Shown in pieces: positions 57,447 through 64,000 of a stretch of DNA of 64,000 nucleotides. Origin of the DNA: Streptomyces diastatochromogenes (GTDB lineage Bacteria > Actinomycetota > Actinomycetes > Streptomycetales > Streptomycetaceae); NCBI RefSeq assembly GCF_002242805.1, contig NZ_MCGQ01000016.1, positions 402,417 through 466,416 of the forward strand. The letters are read 5' to 3'. The position numbers and the translations under genes are program-made. Position 1 is the first letter of the stretch. Every line of letters begins with the position of its first letter. Below the pieces are notes generated by a model. It did not search any database. It was not told the DNA's origin and saw nothing but the letters and a program-made list of their open reading frames with translations.

Positions 57447-57803
57447 ATGTCCGTATCGGACGAGACCAGCACCGTGACCGACGGCATCGTCCTGACCGAC
57501 GCCGCGGCGTCCAAGGTCAAGGCCCTGCTCGACCAGGAAGGCCGTGACGACCTCGCGCTGCGCGTCGCCGTCCAGCCCGGCGGCTGCTCCGGCCTGCGCT
57601 ACCAGCTCTTCTTCGACGAGCGCGCGCTCGACGGCGACGTGGAGAAGGACTTCGGCGGGGTCAAGGTCGTCACCGACCGCATGAGCGCTCCCTACCTGGG
57701 CGGCGCCACCATCGACTTCGTGGACACGATCGAGAAGCAGGGCTTCACGATCGACAACCCGAACGCGACGGGCTCCTGCGCCTGCGGCGACTCCTTCAGC
57801 TAA
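57447..57803 (+). CDS. erpA: A-type iron-sulfur cluster insertion protein
   Basis: 118 residues. The A-type (HesB/IscA/ErpA) cysteines are Cys47 (GGCSGLRYQ), Cys111 and Cys113 (SCACGDSF). It carries Fe-S clusters to target enzymes, which could include LipA and NadA in this window. ATG at 57447 with GGGAGAG upstream. Convergent with the following membrane-anchored protein. Confidence 0.96.
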   Translation: MSVSDETSTVTDGIVLTDAAASKVKALLDQEGRDDLALRVAVQPGGCSGLRYQLFFDERALDGDVEKDFGGVKVVTDRMSAPYLGGATIDFVDTIEKQGFTIDNPNATGSCACGDSFS

Positions 57804-57844
57804 GCCCGGCCACAGCCTGACGACTGAGCCGGCCAGAGCCTGAC

Positions 57845-57886
57845 GACGAAGGCGGCGGCCCCCTCCGAGGGGCCGCCGCCTTCGTC
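57845..57886. terminator. Bidirectional 18-bp terminator
   Basis: Perfect 18-bp stem (57845-57862 with 57869-57886), 6-nt loop, between erpA and the opposing gene that ends at 57900. The right arm ends in TTCGTC. Confidence 0.9.
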
Positions 57887-57899
57887 TGTCCAGGGGGCG

Positions 57900-59552
57900 C
57901 TACCGGGCCAGCGGCCGCAGCGCTCCGGCCTTCGCCTGCGGGATCCGCGCCCCGTCGGCGCCGACCACCTTCCGGCCGTCCAGCGGCGCATCCAGCCGTA
58001 CGGTCTTCACGTACATCTTGGCCATCGCGACGCACACCGCGTCCGGCCAGGTCTTCTCGGTGACCTTCACCGTCACCCGGCCCGCACTCTCCTTCGCCGA
58101 CGCCTTGTAGTCGGCGCACACCCCGCCCGTGAAGCTCACGTTCAGCTCGCGGCCGTCGGCGGTGTAGCCGTCGACCTTCACGTCATGCGTCTTCGGCGCC
58201 GAGGACGGCGAGGTCGGCGAGGTCGGTTCCGGGGACGGCGCAGACGCCGACGGCGCAGCCAGGTACTTCGGGTCCACCGCCGGATACGTCACCGTGAACG
58301 CGCCCCGCGCCTCCGTACCCCGGACCTGGAACAGCCAGGACGGCACCAGCGTCTGCCGTCCGGCGACCGAGTGCGCGGCCAGCCCGAACACCGCCTTCTC
58401 CACGGTGACCGTGGCCCCCCGGGGCGCCGTCGAGGACGTGCCGCACGGCTGCTCCAGCCGGTTCTTCAGCGGGACCGGACTCGCGCAGCCGCCGATGCCC
58501 ATCCGGTGCCCGTGCTGGTGCCCGGAGTTCATCAGCTTCAGCGTCTTCTCCACGCTGAGCACGGGGTACGTGTCCCCCTTGGCCGGCGCCACCAGCAGCC
58601 CGTGGCCGCCGAAGATGTCCCCCTGCTTGTCGACGGTCAGGCCGGTCGTCCAGCCGTACGTGGGCAGCCCACCCACCACCGGATCGGCGTTGACCACCCG
58701 CTGGGCGCCCATGATCTGGCTCGCGTCGATCTTCGCGTCGTCCTGCCCGAGCGCCTTCAGCACCGGCGCCGCCGCCTTCTCGGCGACCGCCACGCTCACC
58801 GGCTCGCCCGCCGGAGCGCCCGGGTCCTGCGCGCAGACGGTGACCTTCTCGCAGTTGTCGGTGCCGGGCGCGTACCGGCTGAAGGTCCAGCTGCCCGGGG
58901 CGTCCTTGTTCACCTGGAGCGTCGGCCCGGAGCCGTCCTTGCCGCCGACCCGCCAGCTCGGCCCCTCGGCCACCGGCGTGCCGTCGATCCCGAGCGCCTT
59001 GGCCAGCCGGGCCACGTCCTCCTTGCCGACCTCGCCCTTCGGCGCGTACACCGGCGCCGAGCCGGGACCGTCGGCCAGCTTCCCGGCGGCCACGTACGTC
59101 GCCCCGTACGGATTCGGCTCACCGGGCGCGATGTCGCCCGTGCCGCCCTGCGCCCAGCCGTCCAGGACCAGGGGAGCAGGGGTACCGCCACCGCCGGACC
59201 CGCCGGCGCCCGTACGGCCGTCCGCACCATGGCTCGCGGCGAGGTACGCACCCCCGCCCCCGACCAGCAGGACGGCCGCCGCGACCGAGACGACGACCAG
59301 GGGGGAGCGGCGCCGCCCGGGCTGCTCACCGGCACCGGCCCCGGCACCAACGACCTCATGGACTTCGCCGTGCGGGGGACCGGCGGCCTCGCCGCCCTCC
59401 GAGACCTCGGAGACGCCGGACGCCTCGGAGACCTCGGGTTCCTCGGGTTCCTCGGGTGCCGAGGAGGCCCCGGGCTCCTCGGTGTTCTCGGTGGCGTCGG
59501 AGACCGCGGAGACCTCGGGCTCCTCGGAATTCTCGGGTCGCTCGGTGTTCAC
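57900..59552 (-). CDS. Membrane-anchored protein with acidic repeat N-terminus
   Basis: 550 residues from GTG at 59552 with GAGGAG 7 nt upstream. The first 85 residues are a cytoplasmic-side Glu/Pro/Ser/Val low-complexity tract (NSEEPEVSAVSD, EEPEEPEVSEASGVSEVSEGG), then one membrane segment SPLVVVSVAAAVLLVGGGGAYLAASHG, and a large extracytoplasmic domain. The latter has GEPNPYGATYVAAGKLADG, CEKVTVCAQDP, GLPTYGWTTGLTVDKQGDIFGGHGLL and a Ser/Pro linker before the final DVKVDGYTADGRELNVSFTGGVCADYKASAKES. No family is recognised; it looks like a Streptomyces-conserved surface protein. Confidence 0.82.
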   Translation of the reverse strand: MNTERPENSEEPEVSAVSDATENTEEPGASSAPEEPEEPEVSEASGVSEVSEGGEAAGPPHGEVHEVVGAGAGAGEQPGRRRSPLVVVSVAAAVLLVGGGGAYLAASHGADGRTGAGGSGGGGTPAPLVLDGWAQGGTGDIAPGEPNPYGATYVAAGKLADGPGSAPVYAPKGEVGKEDVARLAKALGIDGTPVAEGPSWRVGGKDGSGPTLQVNKDAPGSWTFSRYAPGTDNCEKVTVCAQDPGAPAGEPVSVAVAEKAAAPVLKALGQDDAKIDASQIMGAQRVVNADPVVGGLPTYGWTTGLTVDKQGDIFGGHGLLVAPAKGDTYPVLSVEKTLKLMNSGHQHGHRMGIGGCASPVPLKNRLEQPCGTSSTAPRGATVTVEKAVFGLAAHSVAGRQTLVPSWLFQVRGTEARGAFTVTYPAVDPKYLAAPSASAPSPEPTSPTSPSSAPKTHDVKVDGYTADGRELNVSFTGGVCADYKASAKESAGRVTVKVTEKTWPDAVCVAMAKMYVKTVRLDAPLDGRKVVGADGARIPQAKAGALRPLAR

Positions 59553-59651
59553 CGCATCGCTCCTCGCTGGATCGTGTCCCACGCCCCCGGCACGGGGGAC
59601 GGCGATGGGACGTGCGAGGGGAGCGCGCGGTTCCCGTGGTGCGCCCTGGCG

Positions 59652-59864
59652 TCAGTCGCCGTAGTCCGACATGGCGTCCAGCATCCGGGCCGACTTCACC
59701 GGCACGTTCACCCCATGGATCAGCGACGGCGGCACCGGGCGGGAGTCGGTGTGCTCGGGAACCGTCCAGTGCGGAGCCATCCGGGCGCAGTCCCCGCGCA
59801 GCGAGGCGAGGTCGCCCTCGAGATCGGCCGGGGCAGCGGAGGAGTTGACCTTGAGGTTCGTCAT
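59652..59864 (-). CDS. Small hypothetical protein, 70 residues
   Basis: TNLKVNSSAAPADLEGDLASLRGDCARMAPHWTVPEHTDSRPVPPSLIHGVNVPVKSARMLDAMSDYGD: soluble, one Cys, no membrane segment. The protein-like composition and a start in the short promoter region shared with adoK suggest a real gene, but the ribosome site is weak. No family known. Confidence 0.55.
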   Translation of the reverse strand: MTNLKVNSSAAPADLEGDLASLRGDCARMAPHWTVPEHTDSRPVPPSLIHGVNVPVKSARMLDAMSDYGD

Positions 59865-59993
59865 GACGGCACCGTAAGCACGCCGGGCCTCGCGAAGAAA
59901 GATCTACTATCGGGTAGTTTTGCCAGCTTCAGTGGCTGCCCAAGAGCGGGTAGCGTGAACTGTCAATCCAGCCTCCCGCAGGAGAATGCCGAC

Positions 59994-60968
59994 GTGCGCA
60001 TCGCAGTCACCGGCTCCATCGCCACCGACCACCTCATGACCTTCCCCGGCCGCTTCGCCGACCAGTTCGTCGCGGACCAGCTGCACACGGTCTCGCTCTC
60101 CTTCCTGGTCGACAACCTGGACGTCCGCCGGGGTGGCGTCGGCGCGAACATCGCCTTCGGTATGGGCCAGCTCGGCACCCAGCCCATCCTCGTCGGGGCC
60201 GCGGGCTTCGACTTCGACCAGTACCGGGCCTGGCTGGACCGCCATGGCGTGGACACCGACTCGGTCCGTATCTCCGAGACCCTGCACACCGCGCGCTTCG
60301 TGTGCACCACCGACGCCGACCACAACCAGATCGGCTCCTTCTACACCGGTGCGATGAGCGAGGCCCGCCTCATCGAGCTGAAGACGGTCGCCGACCGCGT
60401 CGGCAGCCTCGACCTGGTCCTGATCGGCGCCGACGACCCGGAGGCGATGCTCCGCCACACGGAGGAGTGCCGCTCCCGGAACATCCCCTTCGCCGCCGAC
60501 TTCTCCCAGCAGATCGCCCGCATGGGGGGCGAGGAGATCCGGATACTGCTGGACGGGGCGACATACCTCTTCTCCAACGAGTACGAGAAGGGGCTCATCG
60601 AGTCCAAGACCGGCTGGAGCGACGCCGAGATCCTCTCCAAGGTCGGCCACCGCGTCACCACGCTCGGCTCCCGGGGCGTACGGATCGAGCGGGCCGGCGA
60701 GGACCCGATCGAGGTCGGCTGCCCGGAGGAGGAGCGCAAGGCCGACCCCACGGGTGTCGGCGACGCCTTCCGCGCGGGGTTCCTCTCGGGGCTGGCCTGG
60801 GGTGTCTCCCTGGAGCGCGCGGCGCAGGTCGGCTGCATGCTGGCGACGCTCGTCATCGAGACGGTGGGGACGCAGGAGTACCAGCTGCGGCGGGCGCACT
60901 TCATGGACCGGTTCACCAAGGCGTACGGCGTTGACGCGGCCGAAGAGGTTCAGGCGCACCTGGGCTGA
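59994..60968 (+). CDS. adoK: Adenosine kinase (PfkB family)
   Basis: 324 residues, exactly the length of M. tuberculosis AdoK, to which it is closely similar from memory (IAVTGSIATDHLM at the start, LSFLVDNLDVRRGGVGANIAF, DPTGVGDAFRAGFLSGLA near the end with catalytic Asp257). It phosphorylates adenosine to AMP in purine salvage. GTG at 59994 has AGGAG 10 nt upstream. ctaC follows 1.8 kb downstream, as in mycobacteria, with the desulfurase fusion in between. Confidence 0.93.
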   Translation: MRIAVTGSIATDHLMTFPGRFADQFVADQLHTVSLSFLVDNLDVRRGGVGANIAFGMGQLGTQPILVGAAGFDFDQYRAWLDRHGVDTDSVRISETLHTARFVCTTDADHNQIGSFYTGAMSEARLIELKTVADRVGSLDLVLIGADDPEAMLRHTEECRSRNIPFAADFSQQIARMGGEEIRILLDGATYLFSNEYEKGLIESKTGWSDAEILSKVGHRVTTLGSRGVRIERAGEDPIEVGCPEEERKADPTGVGDAFRAGFLSGLAWGVSLERAAQVGCMLATLVIETVGTQEYQLRRAHFMDRFTKAYGVDAAEEVQAHLG

Positions 60969-60980
60969 GGCGCCGTTGCC

Positions 60981-61016
60981 GGGTGCGGGTGCGGGTGCGG
61001 GTGCGGGTGCGGGTGC
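60981..61016 (+). repeat. (GGGTGC)6 hexanucleotide tandem repeat
   Basis: Six perfect GGGTGC units occupy 60981-61016, starting 12 nt after the adoK stop and running directly into the dispersed repeat copy at 61017. Repeats of this kind vary by slippage. Confidence 0.95.
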
Positions 61017-61082
61017 GTGGGGGCTGGTCGCGCCCACGCGGCGGTAGCCGCAAATCGACACAGCCCCGCGCCCCTCCGGGGG
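61017..61082 (+). repeat. Dispersed Streptomyces intergenic repeat, copy 2
   Basis: GTGGGGGCTGGTCGCGCCCA followed by CGCGGCGGTAGCCGCA and CCCCGCGCCCCTCC: the same element as at 20707-20769, slightly longer at the left. It lies between the adoK and desulfurase genes, both of which end here. Confidence 0.85.
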
Positions 61083-61100
61083 CTCCGCCCCCGGCCCCCC

Positions 61101-62477
61101 TCAGCTCACCCGGCGGACCACGTACGCCGTACCCCGCTCCGCCGGCTCCTCGCCCACGTACTCCTGCCCCCGCATCTCGCACCACGCCGGGATGTCCAAG
61201 CGGGCCGCCTCGTCATCCGACAGCACCCGCACCGTGCCGCCCACCGGCACATCCCCGATCACCTTGGCCAGCTCGATGACCGGGATCGGGCACCGCTTGC
61301 CGAGGGAGTCGACGACCAGTTCCTCCGCCTGGACCACGGTCGCCGGAGTGGGCGCCCCCAGCTTCTCCCGCACCCCTGCCACCGCACCCGGCAGCACCGC
61401 CAGGAACCGTTCCACGTCCTGCGTGGCCACCCCCGACGGCAGCGACACCCGCACGTTGCCCTCGCTCAGCACCCCCATCGCCTTCAGCACATGGCTGGGC
61501 GTCAGCGTGCTGCTCGTGCAGGACGAGCCGGACGACACGGAGAAACCCTCCCGGTCCAACTCGTGCAGCAGAGCCTCTCCGTCGACATAGAGACAGGAGA
61601 AGGTGACGATCCCCGGCAGTCGCCGCTCGGGATCCCCCACCACCTCCACGTCCGACACCAGCTCGGGCACCCGTGCCCGGATCCGCTCCGTCAGCTCCCG
61701 CAGCCGTACCGCCTCCTGGGCCGCCTCGGCGCGCACCGCCCGCAGGGAGGCCGCGGCCGCGACGATCGCCGGAAGGTTCTCGAACCCGGGCGCCCGCCCC
61801 GACTCCCGCTCGTCCACGGGCCCCTGCGCGGCGAACCGCACGCCCTTCCTGACGACGAGCAGCCCCACCCCCGAAGGCCCGCCCCACTTGTGGGCACTGG
61901 CCGCCAGCAGCGACCAGTCACCCTCGACCGGCCCCCATCCCAGCGACTGCGCGGCATCCACCAGCAACGGCACCCCGGCCGCCCGGCACACCTCGGCCAC
62001 CTCGGCCACCGGCTGCACGGTCCCGACCTCGTGGTTGGCCGACTGCAGACAGGCCAGCGCGGTGTCCTGCCGGAGCGCGGCCGCGTAGGCCGACGGGTCG
62101 ACGGCTCCGGCGCGGTTCACGGCCACATGGCCGACCGTCCCACCCGCGGCCTCGAACGCCTCCGCCGAATGGAGTACCGAGGAATGTTCGACAGCGGACA
62201 CGATCAGGTGGCGTCCCACCCGCCGCCGCCCGGTCAACGCCCCCGCGACGCCGGTGTGTACGGCCCGGGTCCCGGAGGAGGTGAACACGACCTCGTCCGC
62301 CCGGCACCCCACCGCCTCGGCCACCGCCTCCCGAGCCGCATCAAGCAACATCCGAGCCTTCCGCCCCTCCCGATACAGCCGAGCAGGATCGGCCCACCCC
62401 TCATCCAAAGAGGCCAACAGGGCCTGACGAGCTACGGGATGAAGGGGAGCGGCGGAGGCAGCGTCAAAGTAGGACAC
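61101..62477 (-). CDS. Cysteine desulfurase fused to a TusA-family sulfurtransferase
   Basis: 458 residues. The aminotransferase-V part (1-375) has FTSSGTRAVHTGVAGAL, VEHSSVLHS, SANHEVGTVQPV, the PLP lysine in SAHKWGG (Lys197) and the persulfide Cys in SSGSSCTSSTL (Cys320). The last about 75 residues are a TusA/SirA domain: LVVDSLGKRCPIPVIELAKVI (Cys396) and AWCEMRGQEYVG. The fusion should let sulfur pass from Cys320 to Cys396 directly. GTG at 62477 starts the SYFDAASAAPLHPVARQALL sequence; upstream in-frame codons fall in a dispersed repeat. Likely sulfur donor for tRNA or other thio-cofactors. Confidence 0.92.
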   Translation of the reverse strand: MSYFDAASAAPLHPVARQALLASLDEGWADPARLYREGRKARMLLDAAREAVAEAVGCRADEVVFTSSGTRAVHTGVAGALTGRRRVGRHLIVSAVEHSSVLHSAEAFEAAGGTVGHVAVNRAGAVDPSAYAAALRQDTALACLQSANHEVGTVQPVAEVAEVCRAAGVPLLVDAAQSLGWGPVEGDWSLLAASAHKWGGPSGVGLLVVRKGVRFAAQGPVDERESGRAPGFENLPAIVAAAASLRAVRAEAAQEAVRLRELTERIRARVPELVSDVEVVGDPERRLPGIVTFSCLYVDGEALLHELDREGFSVSSGSSCTSSTLTPSHVLKAMGVLSEGNVRVSLPSGVATQDVERFLAVLPGAVAGVREKLGAPTPATVVQAEELVVDSLGKRCPIPVIELAKVIGDVPVGGTVRVLSDDEAARLDIPAWCEMRGQEYVGEEPAERGTAYVVRRVS

Positions 62478-62805
62478 ACAGCAACGGTAAATCTTCGGTG
62501 GAGCAGCCGACCTCAAGGGGCGCGGGGCGGTACCGACGTGCGGCTCCGCCGCGTGGGCGCGACCAGCCACGACGCACCTCGCAGCCGCCCTCCAAACCGC
62601 GACAACCCGAGCTATTAGGCGCCCAATCCCACCCTTAAGGAGTGACCGGCGGCGCGTATGCCACCCTCCCCGCGAACCCTCGGAGAGCGTCGGCTAGGGT
62701 TTGGTCCGCATAAACATCCAAACCCCTGCCCGACGCAGGGCCGCGACCGACCAGCGAGAAGGCCGCAGCCGAACCGCGCGGGCGAGACTCTCGGGAAGGC
62801 GCTAC
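62478..62805. other. Divergent region between desulfurase fusion and ctaC
   Basis: About 330 nt. It contains dispersed repeat copy 3 (62511-62576) at the start of the desulfurase gene, and the ctaC promoter and leader on the plus side. GGAAGG precedes the ctaC start. No small gene is supported. Confidence 0.5.
62511..62576 (-). repeat. Dispersed Streptomyces intergenic repeat, copy 3
   Basis: On the minus strand: CGTCGTGGCTGGTCGCGCCC then ACGCGGCGGAGCCGCA and CCCCGCGCCCCTT. It matches copy 1 (20707-20769) very closely over the core. The copy lies just upstream of the desulfurase start, in its promoter space, and keeps the reading frame open, which can mislead start prediction. Confidence 0.85.
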
Positions 62806-63765
62806 GTGAGTCCCAACGGCTCCGACCGCTCGCCGCGGCGCCCGATGCGGCGGAAGCTGCTGCAGGCACTGACCGCGGGCCTGGTCCTGGCGACCGCAAC
62901 CGGTTGCACATACAAGGACTTCCCCCGCCTTGGCATGCCCACCCCGGTCACGGAAGAGGCTCCGCGGATCCTCTCCCTGTGGCAGGGCTCCTGGGCGGCC
63001 GCGCTGGCCACCGGTGTGCTGGTGTGGGGCCTGATCCTGTGGAGTGCCATCTTCCACCGGCGCAGCCGCACCAAGGTCGAGGTACCTCCGCAGACCCGGT
63101 ACAACATGCCGATCGAGGCCCTGTACACGGTGGTCCCGCTCATCATCGTCTCGGTCCTCTTCTACTTCACGGCCCGGGACGAGACGAAGCTTCTGAGCCT
63201 CGACAAGAAGCCCGACGTCACGGTCAACGTGGTCGGCTTCCAGTGGAGCTGGGGCTTCAACTACATCGAGGACGTACCCGGTTCCCCCGGCAACGCCAAG
63301 ACGTCCAAGGAACTGCTGGCCATTCCGGACCGGTTCAGGAAGGACTTCCCGGCGAACGCCGGCGGTGTCTACGACGTCGGTACGCCGGGCACGAAGAACC
63401 CTCAGACCGGCAACCCCGGCCCGACCCTCTGGCTTCCCGAGGGCAAGACGGTCCGCTTCATCCTCACCTCGCGTGATGTCATCCACTCCTTCTGGGTGGT
63501 GCCGTTCCTGATGAAGCAGGACGTGATCCCGGGGCACACCAACGCCTTCCAGGTGGTTCCCAACCATCAGGGCACGTTCCTGGGCAAGTGCGCCGAGCTC
63601 TGCGGCGTCGACCACTCCCGGATGCTGTTCAACGTGAAGGTCGTCTCCCCCGAGCGCTACGAGCAGCACCTCAAGGACCTCGCCAAGAAGGGGCAGACCG
63701 GTTACATTCCCGCCGGCATCGCGCAGACGCCGCACGAGAAGAACCGGGAGACGAACAACCTGTGA
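62806..63765 (+). CDS. ctaC: Cytochrome c oxidase subunit II
   Basis: 319 residues. GTG at 62806 with GGAAGG 7 nt upstream gives SPNGSDRSPRRPMRRKLLQALTAGLVLATATGCTYKDF: a signal sequence with lipobox ATGC (Cys34), as usual for actinobacterial CtaC. Two membrane segments follow (SWAAALATGVLVWGLILWSAIF and LYTVVPLIIVSVLFYF) and the CuA domain: VVGFQWSWGFNY, HSFWVVPF, and CAELCGVDHSRM with the two copper cysteines. It overlaps ctaD by GTGA. Respiratory complex IV, aa3 type. Confidence 0.97.
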   Translation: MSPNGSDRSPRRPMRRKLLQALTAGLVLATATGCTYKDFPRLGMPTPVTEEAPRILSLWQGSWAAALATGVLVWGLILWSAIFHRRSRTKVEVPPQTRYNMPIEALYTVVPLIIVSVLFYFTARDETKLLSLDKKPDVTVNVVGFQWSWGFNYIEDVPGSPGNAKTSKELLAIPDRFRKDFPANAGGVYDVGTPGTKNPQTGNPGPTLWLPEGKTVRFILTSRDVIHSFWVVPFLMKQDVIPGHTNAFQVVPNHQGTFLGKCAELCGVDHSRMLFNVKVVSPERYEQHLKDLAKKGQTGYIPAGIAQTPHEKNRETNNL

Positions 63766-64000
63766 GCATCGTCAACGAACCCCAGGGTGCCGCGGCGGCT
63801 GAGGACTCGTACGAGAACGAGCTGCCGGTCCGGCGCAAGCAGCCCGGCAATGTCGTGGTGAAGTGGCTGACGACCACCGACCACAAGACGATCGGAACGC
63901 TGTACCTCGTCACGTCGTTCGCGTTCTTCCTGATCGGTGGCGTGATGGCGCTGCTGATGCGCGCCGAGCTGGCTCGCCCCGGCCTGCAGATCATGTCGAA
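63762..64000 (+). CDS. ctaD: Cytochrome c oxidase subunit I, partial
   Basis: Begins with GTG at 63762, overlapping the ctaC stop by 4 nt, and runs off the window. SIVNEPQGAAAAEDSYENELPVRRKQPGNVVVKWLTTTDHKTIGTLYLVTSFAFFLIGGVMALLMRAELA matches the N-terminus of actinobacterial CtaD (WLTTTDHKTIG and the first membrane segment). Only about 79 codons are seen. Confidence 0.95.
   Translation, partial: MSIVNEPQGAAAAEDSYENELPVRRKQPGNVVVKWLTTTDHKTIGTLYLVTSFAFFLIGGVMALLMRAELARPGLQIMS

Noticed and set aside
60969..61100. GGGTGC array read as a coding low-complexity region.
   Set aside because: It lies after the adoK stop, is followed by a non-coding repeat and has no start or ribosome site.

Overview
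The window is very GC-rich, with codon use and gene content typical of a Streptomyces chromosome. It has two unrelated glutamine synthetases (GlnA and the eukaryote-type GlnII), many GTG starts with AGGAGG-like ribosome sites, long GC hairpins between convergent genes, and a dispersed intergenic repeat I know from Streptomyces. Gene order matches the core region of S. coelicolor from about glnII (SCO2210, from memory) to ctaC/ctaD (SCO2156/2155). No tRNA, rRNA, CRISPR array, insertion sequence or phage was seen.

Layout. 1-4.9 kb: partial epimerase, an orphan winged-helix regulator, glnII with a candidate GlnR site, a secreted protein, an ArsC/Spx-like protein and a small conserved gene. 5-13.1 kb: accessory genes (winged-helix protein, DUF2252, an alpha/beta-hydrolase fused to an aminoglycoside-phosphotransferase-like domain), then pspAB-htpX and a HEAT-like protein. 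13.4-19 kb: a Phe/Asn/Gly secreted peptide, glnA with a four-half-site GlnR box, RDD and DUF4191 membrane proteins, lipA and lipB. 19-27.4 kb: an NsdA-like regulator, an FAD oxidoreductase, a TIGR01777 epimerase, a MarP-like protease, a PGRP amidase and a WYL regulator. 27.4-36.2 kb: aceE, a GntR regulator, the two-lipoyl E2 gene sucB, lpd and pepA. 36.5-44.2 kb: the late cobalamin genes cobS, cobT and a fused cobU, interleaved with membrane proteins (rhomboid-like, MprF-like) and a methyltransferase. 44.2-55.2 kb: HtrA-like lipoprotein protease, methyltransferase, DUF3043, pspA-pspAA, a secreted propeller-like protein, a two-component system and an RND exporter. 55.2-64 kb: a kinase remnant next to a probably acquired secreted gene, nadA, erpA, a membrane-anchored protein, adenosine kinase, a cysteine desulfurase-TusA fusion, then ctaC and the start of ctaD.

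How the genes work together. LipB makes the octanoyl modification and LipA adds sulfur to form lipoate. Lipoate is carried by the E2 subunit (SucB) of the AceE-SucB-Lpd dehydrogenase complex; ErpA and the desulfurase fit Fe-S and sulfur supply. GlnA and GlnII assimilate ammonium under GlnR. HtpX-PspAB and PspA-PspAA are two halves of an envelope-stress module about 36 kb apart. The backbone glnA - RDD - DUF4191 - lipA - lipB - TIGR01777 - E2 - pepA - cobS/cobT - erpA - adoK - ctaC follows the same order I know from Mycobacterium tuberculosis, so it is old actinobacterial core. The less usual material is in the gene fusions, the small secreted proteins, the short repeats at translation starts and the disrupted kinase locus.
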